Positions 36,646-46,328 of a stretch of 64,000 bases of DNA are shown piece after piece. Made by a program: the position numbers and the translations under genes. This DNA comes from Microbacterium sp. NC79. Lineage in GTDB: Bacteria; Actinomycetota; Actinomycetes; Actinomycetales; Microbacteriaceae. The stretch covers positions 310,001 to 374,000 of the forward strand of contig NZ_JAHQYI010000001.1 of assembly GCF_019061125.1 (NCBI RefSeq), given 5' to 3'. Position 1 is the stretch's first letter. The number at the start of each line of letters is the position of its first letter. The notes beneath the pieces were generated by a model, which was not told where the DNA came from, did not search any database, and saw nothing but the letters and a program-made list of their open reading frames with translations.

Positions 36646-37815
36646 ATGCGAATCCTGCACACCTCCGACTGGCACATCGGGCGCTCCTTCCACGGACACT
36701 CGACGCTGAGCGCGCTCGCCGAGGTGCTGCAGGCGATGATTCTGCAGGTCCGCGAGCACGCGGTCGACGTGGTGCTGGTGTCAGGAGACGTTTTCGATTC
36801 CGCCACACCCTCGGCTGATTCCTACACCCTGCTGACCGACACCCTGGCCGAGCTGGCTGACACCGGCACGCAGGTCATTGTGACCAGCGGCAACCATGAC
36901 TCGGCGGCGCGTCTCGGCTTCCAATCGGGGCTGCTGCGCCCGGGCATCTACGTACGAACCGATCCGCTTCAGCTCGACCAGCCGATTACGCTCACCGACG
37001 AGTTCGGAGAGGTCGATGTGTACCCGATTCCGTACCTCGAACCCGCGATGGTTCGCCACCTGTGGGAGGGCGTCGAGCTGCGCAAACAGGTCGACACGCT
37101 GACCCACGCAATGAACCTCGTGCGTCGCCGCCGTGAAGAGCGTGCGACGAGCGGAACCTCGGTGCGTTCTGTCGTGATGGCGCACTGTTTTGCCGCGGGT
37201 GTCGAAGCGACGCCTGGGGTAGAACGCGAGGTCCGCCAGGGCGGCGTAGACATGGTTCCGGTATCCGTCTTTGACGGGGTCGACTATACGGCGCTCGGGC
37301 ACATTCACGGCCGCCAGACACTGCGTGACAACGTGCGGTACGCCGGCGCGCCGTTGCACTACAGCTTTGGTGAACAGCACAAGCCGCGCGGCTCGTGGCT
37401 CGTCACCCTTGACGCGGATGGTTTCGCCGATGCCGAATGGCTCGAGGCCCCGGTACCGCGTCGCCTCGTCACCCTTCGTGGCACGCTCGACGAGCTGCTG
37501 ACCGACGACCGCTTCGACGGCGACGAGACCGCATGGGTGTGTGCCGAGTACACCGACACCACCCCGCAACGCGACCCGATGCGTCGGCTCCGTGAGCGAT
37601 TCGAGCACTGTGCGCTCGTGCTGCACAAGCCGGAGGGTGTGGTTGCGGGTGCGAAGAAAACGTATGGCGAGCGACTGCAACGCGCCGTGACCGATATTGA
37701 GCGCATTGAGGTGTTCCTCGCCGACGTCCGCAACGGCGAAGGAGCCAGCCCCGCCGAACAAGAGATTTTGCAGGCGGTCATTGACGAGCGGGTTCTCGCC
37801 GAGGCGCGCGCGTGA
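36646..37815 (+). CDS. sbcD: Exonuclease SbcD (Mre11-type nuclease subunit)
   Basis: The 389-residue metallophosphoesterase carries all five motifs: HTSDWHIG (5-12), GDVFD, GNHDS, the histidine in MAHCFA, and GHIHG. Together with SbcC it forms the Mre11-Rad50-like complex that opens DNA hairpins and trims blocked double-strand ends. TAGCGT ends 6 nt before the ATG (leaderless). Its stop overlaps sbcC by 4 nt. A C-terminal capping domain (about 290-385) is present, so the subunit looks complete. Confidence 0.95.
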   Translation: MRILHTSDWHIGRSFHGHSTLSALAEVLQAMILQVREHAVDVVLVSGDVFDSATPSADSYTLLTDTLAELADTGTQVIVTSGNHDSAARLGFQSGLLRPGIYVRTDPLQLDQPITLTDEFGEVDVYPIPYLEPAMVRHLWEGVELRKQVDTLTHAMNLVRRRREERATSGTSVRSVVMAHCFAAGVEATPGVEREVRQGGVDMVPVSVFDGVDYTALGHIHGRQTLRDNVRYAGAPLHYSFGEQHKPRGSWLVTLDADGFADAEWLEAPVPRRLVTLRGTLDELLTDDRFDGDETAWVCAEYTDTTPQRDPMRRLRERFEHCALVLHKPEGVVAGAKKTYGERLQRAVTDIERIEVFLADVRNGEGASPAEQEILQAVIDERVLAEARA

Positions 37816-40800
37816 AGCTCCATCGTCTCGAGATCGAGGGTTTCGGGCCGTTCCTTCGTCGTCAGGTCATCGACTTCGATGAGTATGACGCTGACGGGTT
37901 GTTTCTGATCTCTGGCAAGACGGGTGCAGGCAAGTCGAGTCTGCTCGACGCCGTGTGCTTCGCCCTCTATGCGACCGTGCCCCGCTACAGCAGTGCGGGC
38001 GGCAAGCGGGTGCGTAGTGATCACGCGTTACCCGACGACGTATCTGAAGTGTCCCTGACCTTCTCAACCGGTGACGAAACCTACCGAGTGACCCGCTCAC
38101 CCGAGTATGAACGACCCAAGCAACGCGGCGGCGGCATGACGACGCAGGCAGCCACCGTGCAACTTGATCGCCGTGACGGGGAGCAGTGGATCGGCATTGC
38201 GTCTCGAGCTGTCGACGCAGGTAACCAGCTCGCGGAGATTCTGCAGCTCAACAAGGATCAGTTTCTGCAGGTCATCCTGCTGGCGCAGAACCGCTTCGCG
38301 AAATTCCTGCTCGCCGACAGTAAAGAACGACAGACGCTCCTGCGTACCCTGTTTGGCACCAGGCGGTTTGAGGATTACCAGAAGCAACTCATCGAGCGGC
38401 GCAAACTGAGCGAACAGACGATGGTTGCTGCCCGGGCTCGGCTGCTCGATCGGCTGTGTGACGCCGAGAAGCTCGTTGATGCGCACGGCTGGGGCGAAAC
38501 GCACGAAGACCTGATCGGCACCGTGCCAGGCGACGACGCCGCACCGCTGGCCGCCGATGACGCCCACGGTGCTGGGGCTGGTCTTGGTGGTGAGACGGGT
38601 GCTGCTGCTGGCACGGCTGTTGGTGCTGGTGGCACGGCTGCTGGTGCTGGTACGGAGCCCAGCGCCGACGAAGCAGACACAGACACGCCGCTCGACGCCA
38701 CGCTGTTGCCAGTCGCTGACCGCCTCGAACGCTTGCACGTTGCTCGCGATCGCGGCGCGTATCGAGTCGAAGCCACGACGAACGCGCTTGCGCATGCCGA
38801 TGCAAACCGTGTCGCGAGCGCGGCCGCGGCCGCGAATGCGAGGGCGCAACGAGATCATCAAAATCGCCGTGACCTCACCCGCGCCCAGCTCGCACGGTTG
38901 GAAGAGCGCGCACCGGAGATTCTGCAGGATCGTGCCGAGCTTGCCGCTGCACGCGAAGCGCAGACCGTGGCCAGTGCGATCGCGGCTCATGACCGTGACA
39001 TCGCGGCAGCTGCACAGGCCACCGCCGACCAGGCGGGGGCGAAGGCGCGATGGACGACCTACGCCACTGATCCCGCGACAGCACCAACGGCCGCATATCT
39101 GCGAGAGCGTGCCGACGAGTGCACCGCGGCGCAGGGGGCACTGGCGGCAGCTGCTGCCGCCGAAGCCGACCTTACACAGCACGAAGACGCGGAAATCGCG
39201 ACCCGTGCGGCACGGGTCGAAGCCGAGACCGCAGTGGCCACGCTCCGTGATGAGGCGCAGCGGATCCCGGCAGAGCTTGCCGTGTGCGAACGCGCACTCA
39301 TGGCGCTGCAGGCCCGAGCCGACCGCATCGAAGAACTCACCAGCCGCCGCAGCACACTCGATATTCAACTCGGTGCCGCGCAGCAGCTGGAGGGTCACGA
39401 GCGCGATCGCGACCGCGCAATTGAAGCGGCGTACCAGGCGAATGCTGCTGCTCGCGCCGGCGTCGACAAGCTCGATGCGCTCTACAAGCGCAAACTTGCC
39501 GGGTCGGCGTCTGAACTTGCCGCGACCCTCACTGACGGCGTTGCCTGCCCGGTCTGTGGTTCCGATGACCACCCGCACCCCGCGCCCGTGCTTGTTGACC
39601 CGGTGACAGACACCGAACTTGCCGCGGTGGCGGCAGAGCGCGACGCCCTCCAACGAGCAGCGACGGCAGCGTCTGAGGCAGAACAAGCCGCGGCAACGGC
39701 ACTCTCCCACGTGATCGCTGCAGCTGGCGGACAAAGCCTTGAGCAGCTCACCGCAGCGCAGCAGAAACTCGCGGCCGAAATTGCTGACGCCGAATCGGCG
39801 CAGGCGGAGCACGCCACGACCCAGCGCACCCGTGACGAGCTGCTGGCGCGGGAGAAGTCGATGTCGGCCGCGATCGACGAGGCGATGAAAGCATCGGCTG
39901 AAGCGGTCGCCGCGCAGGCCGCTGCGCAAGAGCAGGCACGAGCTGCGCGCGAAAGCGTGGCCGCGGCTCGCGGCGAATATGCGACAGTGGCCGACCGTAT
40001 TTCCGCGATCGCAGCCGAACGCGACGCTGCTCAGGCCTATGCCGCTGCGCTTGAGAACATGGCTGTGGCGGAGGCGGCCGTCCGCACGTCGCGCGCGGCT
40101 GTCGAGCGGGCTCTTGCGACGACAACATTTGCGACCGCAGTGCAGGCGCAGGACGCGGCCCGCTCTCCAGAAGAGATGGCTGCGTTGGATGCGCGCATCG
40201 CGGAGCACGACTCCGCACTGCGCGCCGCGAAAGCGACCCTCATGGAGCTGGAACTCGAAGTTCTCCCTGACGACGCCATTGATGTCGACGCCGCCGAAGC
40301 GGCCGCCGAGGCTGCGCAACAGGAGTGGGCGCGTATCGGCAGTGAACTCACCGCGCTGCAGAGCGCGGTCGCGGCTCTCGCGGAGCGCACAACCGCAGCA
40401 GAAGACGAACAACAGCGTCAAGCAACAGCGCTCACCGCGCACGAGACCATCGAGCGATTGGCCGATACCGTCAGCGGCCATGAGCCCAACACCAAGCGCA
40501 TGTCGCTGGAAACATTTATCCTCGCCGCCGAACTGGAGGAGATCGTCGCGGCAGCCAATGTGCGCTTGGGGGATATGTCGAGTGGAAGATACCGTCTGCA
40601 GCACAGCGACGAACGCGTCGGCAACGCGGCAGCGGGGCTCGGTATCGACATTTTTGACTCTTTCACGTCCAAAGCACGGCCCGCTCACTCCCTCTCAGGC
40701 GGTGAGACCTTCCTCGCGTCGCTCTCCCTCGCCTTGGGGCTCGCCGAGGTGGTCACGAACCGTGCAGGCGGGGTGCGTCTTGACACCCTGTTCATCGACG

Positions 40801-40982
40801 AAGGCTTCGGATCCCTCGACCCAGACACGCTGGCCATCGCAATGCAGACGCTCGATGAACTGCGCTCAGGCGGGCGCACCGTCGGCATCATTAGCCACGT
40901 TGAGGCAATGAAAGAACAGATCCCCGCGCAGCTACGCGTTCGCGTCGCGTCAGACGGGTCAAGTGACATCATCACGCGATAG
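37812..40982 (+). CDS. sbcC: Exonuclease SbcC (Rad50-type ATPase subunit)
   Basis: 1056 residues. Walker A GKTGAGKSSLLDA is near residue 35; two long coiled-coil arms are rich in Ala, Gln and Glu. The zinc hook CPVCGSDDHPHP starts at C579. The C-terminal lobe has LSGGETFLASLSLALGLAE and LFIDEGFGSLDPDTL. ATP-driven clamping of DNA regulates the SbcD nuclease. An unusual Gly/Ala-rich low-complexity insert lies at about residues 249-285 inside the first coiled-coil arm. Its coding DNA is made of GGTGCTG-like repeats. GTG start, 4-nt overlap with sbcD. Confidence 0.95.
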   Translation: MKLHRLEIEGFGPFLRRQVIDFDEYDADGLFLISGKTGAGKSSLLDAVCFALYATVPRYSSAGGKRVRSDHALPDDVSEVSLTFSTGDETYRVTRSPEYERPKQRGGGMTTQAATVQLDRRDGEQWIGIASRAVDAGNQLAEILQLNKDQFLQVILLAQNRFAKFLLADSKERQTLLRTLFGTRRFEDYQKQLIERRKLSEQTMVAARARLLDRLCDAEKLVDAHGWGETHEDLIGTVPGDDAAPLAADDAHGAGAGLGGETGAAAGTAVGAGGTAAGAGTEPSADEADTDTPLDATLLPVADRLERLHVARDRGAYRVEATTNALAHADANRVASAAAAANARAQRDHQNRRDLTRAQLARLEERAPEILQDRAELAAAREAQTVASAIAAHDRDIAAAAQATADQAGAKARWTTYATDPATAPTAAYLRERADECTAAQGALAAAAAAEADLTQHEDAEIATRAARVEAETAVATLRDEAQRIPAELAVCERALMALQARADRIEELTSRRSTLDIQLGAAQQLEGHERDRDRAIEAAYQANAAARAGVDKLDALYKRKLAGSASELAATLTDGVACPVCGSDDHPHPAPVLVDPVTDTELAAVAAERDALQRAATAASEAEQAAATALSHVIAAAGGQSLEQLTAAQQKLAAEIADAESAQAEHATTQRTRDELLAREKSMSAAIDEAMKASAEAVAAQAAAQEQARAARESVAAARGEYATVADRISAIAAERDAAQAYAAALENMAVAEAAVRTSRAAVERALATTTFATAVQAQDAARSPEEMAALDARIAEHDSALRAAKATLMELELEVLPDDAIDVDAAEAAAEAAQQEWARIGSELTALQSAVAALAERTTAAEDEQQRQATALTAHETIERLADTVSGHEPNTKRMSLETFILAAELEEIVAAANVRLGDMSSGRYRLQHSDERVGNAAAGLGIDIFDSFTSKARPAHSLSGGETFLASLSLALGLAEVVTNRAGGVRLDTLFIDEGFGSLDPDTLAIAMQTLDELRSGGRTVGIISHVEAMKEQIPAQLRVRVASDGSSDIITR

Positions 40983-41027
40983 GCGAACATCCGGCCGCCA
41001 ACCAGATAAGCGCCCTACGCTGGCACT

Positions 41028-41204
41028 ATGAAGAGCACCGCCGGAACCATCATTGCCGTCGTCGTGGCGGTCATCGTTGCGGCCATCATCGTCAACGTGA
41101 TCTTTAGTGTGATGTGGTTTGTCGCGAAGATTGTCGTCATCGCGATCGTTGCGCTCATCGTGTACGGCGTCATGCGTTCCGTGTTTGGCAAAAGCGAAGG
41201 TTAG
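41028..41204 (+). CDS. Small membrane protein, 58 residues
   Basis: ATG 41028 follows a TACGCT box by exactly 6 nt, like many genes here. The product begins MKSTAGTIIA and has two nearly continuous Val/Ile/Ala-rich hydrophobic stretches (about 7-29 and 31-48) before MRSVFGKSEG. It is too small for most gene finders. No family recognised; the location between sbcC and the nuclease-helicase gene may be incidental. Confidence 0.6.
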   Translation: MKSTAGTIIAVVVAVIVAAIIVNVIFSVMWFVAKIVVIAIVALIVYGVMRSVFGKSEG

Positions 41205-41270
41205 CCCACGCCCGCCCGCGTCAGCTGGCGATGTCTGATGCCCCGGGTAACGTGAGGGGCAGGAGGCAAA

Positions 41271-44200
41271 ATGCGAATCAGCGACGGCCGGGTTATCTGG
41301 AGTGCGACCGATCTCAAGAAGGCAGCCGAGTGCGAGTTCGCATGGGCTCGCGGCATTGATGCCAAGCTCGGGCGCATTGCAGCCGTCGTCGAGCCCGAAG
41401 ACGAGATGATGCAGCGAGCGATTACGCTCGGTCTCTCCCACGAGCGCGCCGTGCTTGAGCGTTACCGCAGTCAGTACGGTAACGGTGTCGTTGAGCTCGC
41501 CACGGTCGGGCCGACCGACCCCGACGCTCTGGCTGCGGCCCTCGACGAAACGGTAACGGCCCTGCACTCCGATGCGCGAGTTCTCTATCAGGGGGCGTTT
41601 GCTCACGACGATTTCATTGGGTTCGCCGACTTTATGGTGCAAACGCCTGATGGCTGGCTGGTGCAAGATACGAAGCTGGCACGCACCGCTCGTGTCACCG
41701 CCCTCATGCAGCTTGCCGCCTACGTCGACCAACTGCACCGCCTCGGGGTGCCGACCGATCCGACCGTTCAGCTCATCCTCGGCGACGGCGAAATCAGCAC
41801 CCATAACATCGACGATCTGATGCCGGTTTTCGAGCTTCGTCGGGACCGCATCCGACAGCTCATCGCCGACCGCGCCGTTACTGAAACGCAGGCACCTCTC
41901 GCGTGGAACGACGAGCGCGGAGACCTCGGTGTCGTCGCGTGCGGTCGCTGTGCCACGTGTGAATCCGAAGTGGTGGCACACCGCGACCTGCTTCTTGTCG
42001 CTGGAATGCGCCCCGTGCACCGCCGTCTCCTGCGCAACGCCGGGGTCGACACGATCGACGCCCTTGCTGCGGCAACCAGCGCACCCGAGGGCATGAACCC
42101 TGACGTTTTCGCTTCGCTGCGCCTACAAGCCGATCTGCAACTGCGAAGCCCGGCAGGCGTCCCGTCGCTCGAATCCTCTGCCGACCCGCACGCGGTTCCG
42201 GAGTACGAAGTCGTGATGGCACCCGCCCTCAGCAGCCTGCCGCGGCCCAACGCTGGCGACATCTTTTTCGACTTCGAGGGTGACCCGTTGCACACCGAGG
42301 GCGACGGAACCATGTGGGGTATCGACTACCTGTTTGGTTGGGTAGACACCAGCGAAGCATACTCCGCACTGTGGGCGCACTCGTTCGAAGACGAGAAGCG
42401 TGCGCTGCTCACCTTCCTTGAGGCGGTGGCGGCCATGCGACACGCCAACCCTGGCATGCACATTTACCACTACGCACCGTATGAGACGAGCCATCTCACC
42501 GCCATGGCTGCCCGCTACGGTGTGGGGGAAGCGGCCGTCGACACGCTCCTGCGAGACGGCGTGTTCGTCGATCTCTACCCGATCGTGAAGCGGGCGGTGC
42601 GTGTCGGCTCACGCTCCTACTCCATCAAGAAGCTGGAACCGCTCTACATGGGCGACCAGGTGCGCACCGAAGATGTGCAGAACGGTGGCGACTCCATTGG
42701 TCGTTACGTGACGGCGCGCACGCTTGCCGCAGACGGCCACCGAGCCGAATCCGATGCCATCCTGCAAGACCTGGCGGACTACAACAAATACGACTGCGTC
42801 TCCACGCGCCGCCTGCGCGACTGGCTCATTCAGCGCGCAATTGAGGCGGGCCGTGCGCCTGCCCCAGAAGAAGAACCGGAGGAGCGGCCGTACGAAGCCT
42901 CACCGCTGGCGACCACCCTGCAGGCGATCGCCGTCGATTATTCGGCACCCGAGCAGGCCATCAGGGCGCAGTCGCTCCGGCTTGCTGCCGCCGCGATCGA
43001 CTACTACCCGCGGGAGAGTAAAACGTTCTGGGCCGAGCACTTTTTGCGGCTCCGTGAGGTTTTGAGTGTGTGGGAGAGTCAGCGCAACGTTGTCGCGGTC
43101 GACCCACACGCCTCAGTTGTGCTCGACGACTGGTCAATCCCCGACGGCAAGTATTCGATGCGCCGTGTTTTGCACATTCGCGGAGCAGTTGCGCCTGGCA
43201 GCACGATCAAGGTGGGTTCCGAGCCTCACCTCATCTACGAGCGGCCAAGTCCGTTTGCACCGAAGCGGATGTCACAGCGGTGGCTCAACGTCGCGCACAC
43301 AGCGCGGGTCATTGACGAGGTGTCTGACGGGTTCATCCTCGAAGAGATGGCGCTTGACGGGCAAACCTGGGACGCGCTGCCGATCGCGTTGACCGAACCG
43401 ACACCGCCCCACGCTGGAGCGCAACAGGGCGCGATTGACGAGTGGGCTCAGAAACTCATTTCGCATGAGGCGACAGGCGTTGACTTCCGCGACCCGGCGT
43501 GGGACCTCCTGATGCGTCGCGCCCCGCGCACCGTGGGCGTCGCCGTGGACGGCAATACCATCCACACAACCGACAAGGTCGACGCCATCGTGTCTGCCGT
43601 CTCCGCGCTCGATCACAGCTATCTTGCGGTGCAAGGCCCTCCAGGAACAGGCAAAACCTACGTCGCATCGCACGTCATCGCAAAGCTCGTTCGCGAGAAG
43701 AACTACCGCATCGGCGTGGTGGCGCAATCGCACGCCGTCGTCGACAACGTGCTTGACCGTGTTGTTGAGGCGGGCGTCCCGAAAGAACTTGTCGGCAAGT
43801 CCTCCGCAAAAGCCATCGACGATGCGGCATTCACCCGCGTCGTGAAACGCAAAATGGGCGACTTCGTCGAAAAGAACAGTGCGCGCGGGTTTGTCGTCGG
43901 CGGAACCGCGTGGGATTTCGCGAATGCATCGCGTCTCGCGCGCGGATCACTCGACCTGCTCGTGATCGACGAAGCCGGGCAGTTCTCACTCGCCTCCACG
44001 ATTGCCTGCTCGGTGGTGGCGAACCGCCTGTTGCTCCTCGGCGACCCGCAACAGCTGCCGCAGGTGAGTCAGGGTACCCACCCGGAGCCGGTTGACACCT
44101 CGGCACTTGGCTGGCTGATGGATGACACCGACGTGCTCTCGCCCGAGTATGGCTTCTTCCTGGAACGCACGTGGCGCATGCACCCCGAGGTTGCGGCTGC

Positions 44201-44807
44201 CGTCTCACAGCTCAGCTACGACGGAAGGCTCCAGGCGCACGATTCTGCGAGCCTGCGCAGCATTGATGGTATTGCGCCCGGCATCCATCCTGTTCCGCTG
44301 CCGCACCGCGGCAATACGTCCCATTCACCTGAGGAAGCGCAGGAGGTCTGCCGCATCGTGGAGGATCTCCTCGGCCGAACCTGGCATCCAGGCGATGGTG
44401 AGCCTCCGCGACCACTCACGCCCGCTGACATCATTGTTGTCACGCCGTACAACGCGCAACAGCAGACGGTCAGTGAGGTGCTCGCAGAATACCCTGACAT
44501 CCGGGTCGGAACCGTCGACAAGTTCCAGGGGCAAGAAGCGGCAGTGTCGATCACGTCGCTAGCCGCCTCGACGGCGCGCGAAGCGCCGCGCGGACTCGAG
44601 TTCTTGCTCCTGGAAAACCGCATCAACGTTGCGGTCTCACGTGCGCAGTGTGCAGCCTATGTGGTGTACTCGCCGTGGCTACTCGACGATCTGCCCTACA
44701 CCCCAGCCGGGGTGCGCCGGCTCTCGGCATTCGCGCGGCTTATGGGAGTGGGCGTCTCAGCAACCGGACACCGTGCGGCCCGGCATGAGGCGTCGCTCGT
44801 AGACTAA
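41271..44807 (+). CDS. TM0106-type RecB-like nuclease / SF1 helicase
   Basis: A 1178-residue multidomain protein. The N-terminal part (about 1-250) is RecB-like: WSATDLKKAAECEFAW, GFADFMV, and the nuclease-core VQDTKLAR with Asp and Lys, followed by a Cys cluster (CGRCATCES). An RNase H-like region follows (DIFFDFEGDPLHTEG, about 324-338, with Asp/Glu ligands; YDCVSTRRLRDWL later). The C-terminal half is a UPF1/DNA2-like helicase: Walker A GPPGTGKT (about 789-796), DEAGQFSLA (about 900), GDPQQLPQV, VDKFQGQEA and ENRINVAVSRAQ. A nuclease plus helicase in one chain suggests DNA end processing. AGGAGG precedes the ATG. Confidence 0.88.
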   Translation: MRISDGRVIWSATDLKKAAECEFAWARGIDAKLGRIAAVVEPEDEMMQRAITLGLSHERAVLERYRSQYGNGVVELATVGPTDPDALAAALDETVTALHSDARVLYQGAFAHDDFIGFADFMVQTPDGWLVQDTKLARTARVTALMQLAAYVDQLHRLGVPTDPTVQLILGDGEISTHNIDDLMPVFELRRDRIRQLIADRAVTETQAPLAWNDERGDLGVVACGRCATCESEVVAHRDLLLVAGMRPVHRRLLRNAGVDTIDALAAATSAPEGMNPDVFASLRLQADLQLRSPAGVPSLESSADPHAVPEYEVVMAPALSSLPRPNAGDIFFDFEGDPLHTEGDGTMWGIDYLFGWVDTSEAYSALWAHSFEDEKRALLTFLEAVAAMRHANPGMHIYHYAPYETSHLTAMAARYGVGEAAVDTLLRDGVFVDLYPIVKRAVRVGSRSYSIKKLEPLYMGDQVRTEDVQNGGDSIGRYVTARTLAADGHRAESDAILQDLADYNKYDCVSTRRLRDWLIQRAIEAGRAPAPEEEPEERPYEASPLATTLQAIAVDYSAPEQAIRAQSLRLAAAAIDYYPRESKTFWAEHFLRLREVLSVWESQRNVVAVDPHASVVLDDWSIPDGKYSMRRVLHIRGAVAPGSTIKVGSEPHLIYERPSPFAPKRMSQRWLNVAHTARVIDEVSDGFILEEMALDGQTWDALPIALTEPTPPHAGAQQGAIDEWAQKLISHEATGVDFRDPAWDLLMRRAPRTVGVAVDGNTIHTTDKVDAIVSAVSALDHSYLAVQGPPGTGKTYVASHVIAKLVREKNYRIGVVAQSHAVVDNVLDRVVEAGVPKELVGKSSAKAIDDAAFTRVVKRKMGDFVEKNSARGFVVGGTAWDFANASRLARGSLDLLVIDEAGQFSLASTIACSVVANRLLLLGDPQQLPQVSQGTHPEPVDTSALGWLMDDTDVLSPEYGFFLERTWRMHPEVAAAVSQLSYDGRLQAHDSASLRSIDGIAPGIHPVPLPHRGNTSHSPEEAQEVCRIVEDLLGRTWHPGDGEPPRPLTPADIIVVTPYNAQQQTVSEVLAEYPDIRVGTVDKFQGQEAAVSITSLAASTAREAPRGLEFLLLENRINVAVSRAQCAAYVVYSPWLLDDLPYTPAGVRRLSAFARLMGVGVSATGHRAARHEASLVD

Positions 44808-44848
44808 CCAGGGTGCCTTCGCCGAGAAGCACGCGGAGAAGGGACAAC

Positions 44849-46303
44849 ATGTCGCTGGAGACCCACAAGTGGCGCGCCTACTGGGTAGGTGTCTCGATCG
44901 CCGCCGTCACGATTCTCGACATGACCAAGGTCAACACGGCGCTGCCCGCCCTGGAGACGGCGCTGGGCGCATCGTCCACCGAACTACAGATCATCGTGGC
45001 TGGCTACGTTCTCACGTTCGGTCTTGCTCTCGTTCCCGCCGGACGTATCGGCGACCAGCGCTCCCGTAAGACGCTGTTTCTCGTTGGCCTCATCGTCTAT
45101 ACCGGCATGAGTATGGTCGCCGGTTTTGCCGGGGACCCCACCACCCTCCTGATCGCGCGACTATTGCAGGGCGTCGGCGCAGGCATCCAAATGCCGCAGG
45201 TGCTCGGCACCGTGCAGGAGCTTTTCCAAGGCAAGGAGCGCGGCAAGGCGTTCGGTCTTTTTGGCGCGACCGTGGGCCTCGCGACCGCGTTTGGTCCGGG
45301 CCTCGGTGGCCTCGCCATCGAGTTGGGTGGGCCGGTCGACGGGTGGCGGTGGATCTTCTGGATGAACCTGCCGCTGGGGCTGCTGCTGATCCTCGGCGTG
45401 ATCCTGTTCATTCCGGCCGCCCCGAAGAAACAACGCGAGACGCTCAGCTTGGATCCGATCGGAGTCCTGCTGTTCGCGGTCACCGTTATTGCGCTGATGT
45501 GGCCGTTCCTGTTCACCACAGGATCGGCAGAGGATGATCCGACGCGATGGTGGCTGCTTGTCGTGTTCGCCGTCGCTCTTGCCGCATTCATCTGGTGGGA
45601 GAGCCGCTACGCGCGCCGCGGACGTGCACCGCTGGTTCCGCTCGCCCTCTTCCGCAAGCGTTCGTTCCGCAACGGCCTCATGGTGGGCACCCTGTACTTC
45701 GCCGGGCTTCCCCCGATGTTCCTGCTCATCACGATTTTCATGCAGCAGGGCCTCGGACTCAGCGCGCTCATTGCCGGGCTGATCACCACCGGCTTTGCGC
45801 TCTCCAGCGCCTACGCAAGCTGGTGGGCGGGCGCGCGGATCAACGCCATGGGGGCGAAGCTCATCGTCGTCGGCATGATCATCGTGCTCAGCATCATGGT
45901 CTCGATGGCGGCTGCCGCATCGTTCCTGCCACACGCATGGATTCCGTGGATCGTGGCAGGGCTACTCTTCGTCGGCGGTATCGGCGGTGGTCTCGTCGTG
46001 TCACCAAACCAGACCCTGCTGCTGGAAGATGTCGCGGTACGTGAGGGCGGTCTCGCCGGATCCGTCGCGCAGCTTGGCCAACGCATCGGTAACGCGATCG
46101 GCACGGCCGTCGCCCTGTCGATCTACTACGCCACCCTGTCCCGCGAAGCCGGCGCTGTTCCTGCCGACCAGGTTCCGTTCGACGCGTTGCGCCTCGGACT
46201 CGTCGCCGTTGCCCTCCTCATCGCTCTCGCTCTCATCGTGGCAGTGGTCGATCTGCGCGGCCGCGGCGATGCCCATGACCTGATCGCCCGCGCGTCGGAG
46301 TAG
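44849..46303 (+). CDS. MFS drug transporter, DHA2 (14-helix) family
   Basis: The 484-residue membrane protein has about 14 helices. Motif A is GRIGDQRSRKTLFLVG. DHA2-type motif C-like features are LLQGVGAGIQMPQVLGTVQELF and GLATAFGPGLGGLAIE, followed by WRWIFWMNLPLGLLL. Members of the EmrB/QacA group pump out drugs using the proton gradient. ATG 44849 has GAAGGGA upstream; an earlier GTG at 44813 adds a basic leader. The gene lies 41 nt after the nuclease-helicase gene, with its own ribosome site. Confidence 0.9.
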   Translation: MSLETHKWRAYWVGVSIAAVTILDMTKVNTALPALETALGASSTELQIIVAGYVLTFGLALVPAGRIGDQRSRKTLFLVGLIVYTGMSMVAGFAGDPTTLLIARLLQGVGAGIQMPQVLGTVQELFQGKERGKAFGLFGATVGLATAFGPGLGGLAIELGGPVDGWRWIFWMNLPLGLLLILGVILFIPAAPKKQRETLSLDPIGVLLFAVTVIALMWPFLFTTGSAEDDPTRWWLLVVFAVALAAFIWWESRYARRGRAPLVPLALFRKRSFRNGLMVGTLYFAGLPPMFLLITIFMQQGLGLSALIAGLITTGFALSSAYASWWAGARINAMGAKLIVVGMIIVLSIMVSMAAAASFLPHAWIPWIVAGLLFVGGIGGGLVVSPNQTLLLEDVAVREGGLAGSVAQLGQRIGNAIGTAVALSIYYATLSREAGAVPADQVPFDALRLGLVAVALLIALALIVAVVDLRGRGDAHDLIARASE

Positions 46304-46328
46304 CCTCAGCACCGTTTAGGCTGTGCGT

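Noticed and set aside
38097..40688. 863-codon open frame antisense to sbcC
   Set aside because: Cys/Arg-rich text typical of the shadow of a GC-rich gene; sbcC on the other strand has all family motifs.
40959..42020. 353-codon minus-strand ORF at the start of the nuclease-helicase gene
   Set aside because: Antisense to RecB-like motifs and to the 58-residue gene; His/Asp-rich shadow text.
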